From: Flavipsychrobacter stenotrophus
GTDB lineage: Bacteria; Bacteroidota; Bacteroidia; Chitinophagales; Chitinophagaceae
DNA: 7,278 nucleotides
Direction: 5' to 3'
Assembly (NCBI GenBank): GCA_947379685.1
Contig: CANCOG010000254.1
Coordinates: 1-7,278, forward strand
Below, piece after piece: positions 7,010 through 7,278 of this stretch. The notes beneath the pieces are model-generated. The model saw only the letters and a list, made by a program, of their open reading frames with translations, ran no database searches and was not told the origin of the DNA. The translations under genes were made by a program, and so were the position numbers. Each line of letters starts with the position of its first letter. Position 1 is the first letter of the stretch.

Positions 7010-7038
7010 ACGAACGGTCGTTCTTTTTCACTAACGGT
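7010..7038 (-). promoter_or_regulatory. LytTR-like operator upstream of the small membrane peptide gene
   Basis: On the minus strand ACCGTTAGT (7030-7038) and ACCGTTCGT (7010-7018) are direct repeats with the same 20-bp period and 11-bp spacer as the copy before gene C. The flank CGTTCCTT is also shared. The right element is embedded in a perfect 16-bp palindrome (7008-7023, GAACGA-ACGG-TCGTTC), which the gene C copy lacks. Confidence 0.5.
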
Positions 7039-7063
7039 CAACGCCTGATGGTCATAGCATAAA

Positions 7064-7101
7064 AAATCAAGCCACCCTGTGATTACAGAGTGGCTTGATT
7101 T
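7064..7101 (-). terminator. Strong intrinsic terminator for a minus-strand gene beyond the right edge
   Basis: AAATCAAGCCAC pairs perfectly with GTGGCTTGATTT (12 bp), then one mismatch, then CTGT/ACAG around a GATT tetraloop. On the minus strand the stem runs into six T (TTTTTT, 7061-7066 side), a typical U-tract. On the plus strand the tail is only TTTAACTATT. It would end a transcript coming from the right and insulate the operator at 7010-7038 from it. Confidence 0.8.
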
Positions 7102-7170
7102 AACTATTCTTCATAAAACGACTGGTGTGTAGTAAAGCAGAAATTATTTGCAACTACCTGCGTTTTGCTC

Positions 7171-7278
7171 TTTTTACTTTTTACTTTTTACTTTTTACTT
7201 TTTACTTTTTACTTTTTACTTTTTACTTTTTACTTTTTACTTTTTACTTTTTACTTTTTACTTTTTACTTTTTACTTT
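7171..7278. repeat. Perfect heptanucleotide tandem array (TTTTTAC)n, continuing past the window
   Basis: About 15.4 uninterrupted copies of TTTTTAC (GTAAAAA on the minus strand) run to the right edge without one mismatch. The minus strand carries TAA in every frame. The plus strand is open in all frames (repeating F-L-L-F-T-F-Y) but has no ATG leading into it, so it is treated as non-coding. Perfect short arrays like this are prone to slipped-strand copy-number change. Confidence 0.95.

Larger units (their letters stand above)
6951..7278. other. Intergenic region at the right end
   Basis: These 328 bp have no supportable gene. They hold the leader and operator of the small peptide gene, the terminator at 7064-7101, about 69 bp with nothing recognisable (7102-7170), and the heptanucleotide array. 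Confidence 0.7.

Noticed and set aside
7008..7023. Perfect 16-bp palindrome GAACGA-ACGG-TCGTTC resembling a TetR-type operator
   Set aside because: The homologous block at 6602-6617 loses the palindrome (TCGATT) but keeps both ACCGTT direct repeats and their 20-bp period, so the direct repeats are the conserved signal. A TetR-type site remains a second possibility.
7171..7278. CRISPR array
   Set aside because: The units are contiguous 7-mers with no spacers; this is a simple tandem repeat.

Overview
The window looks like Bacteroidota DNA, plausibly from the Chitinophagales or Sphingobacteriales end of the phylum. The evidence is three large secreted proteins with NHL beta-propeller repeats followed by Big_2-type Ig-like domains. 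Two of them show a complete type IX secretion system (T9SS) type A C-terminal sorting domain. All three signal peptides end just before a glutamine, and promoter-like sequences fit the Bacteroidota TTTG / TAnnTTTG pattern. No rRNA, tRNA, CRISPR array or transposase is visible.

Layout: almost everything is on the minus strand and reads right to left. From the right edge these are: a perfect heptanucleotide tandem array (7171-7278, running off the window); a strong hairpin terminator for a gene beyond the right edge (7064-7101); a paired direct-repeat operator (7010-7038) upstream of a small putative membrane peptide gene (6768-6950); a near-identical operator (6604-6632) beside a promoter (6564-6596); and then gene C (4706-6535). 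Gene C has six NHL blades, two Ig-like domains and a sorting tail. A 257-bp gap leads to gene B (2823-4448), with six blades, one Ig-like domain and a sorting tail. A 447-bp gap with hairpins and a promoter leads to gene A (2375 to beyond position 1), with six blades and at least five and a half Ig-like domains. Gene A is open to the left edge, so its end is not visible.

The three large genes are tandem paralogues that probably encode cell-surface or secreted proteins: a six-bladed propeller head on an Ig-like stalk of variable length, exported by Sec and then T9SS. Their ligand or role cannot be read from the sequence. The 3' ends of genes B and C, plus about 60 bp of downstream non-coding DNA, form a gapless near-identical block with a constant offset of 1883 bp. 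The propeller halves have diverged far more, so the block was duplicated recently or homogenised by gene conversion.

The strongest candidate for something not obvious from gene annotation is the pair of LytTR-like operators (two ACCGTTnGT elements, 20 bp apart). They sit at the same distance from a -7-like box upstream of gene C and upstream of the small peptide gene, which suggests shared control of these two units.
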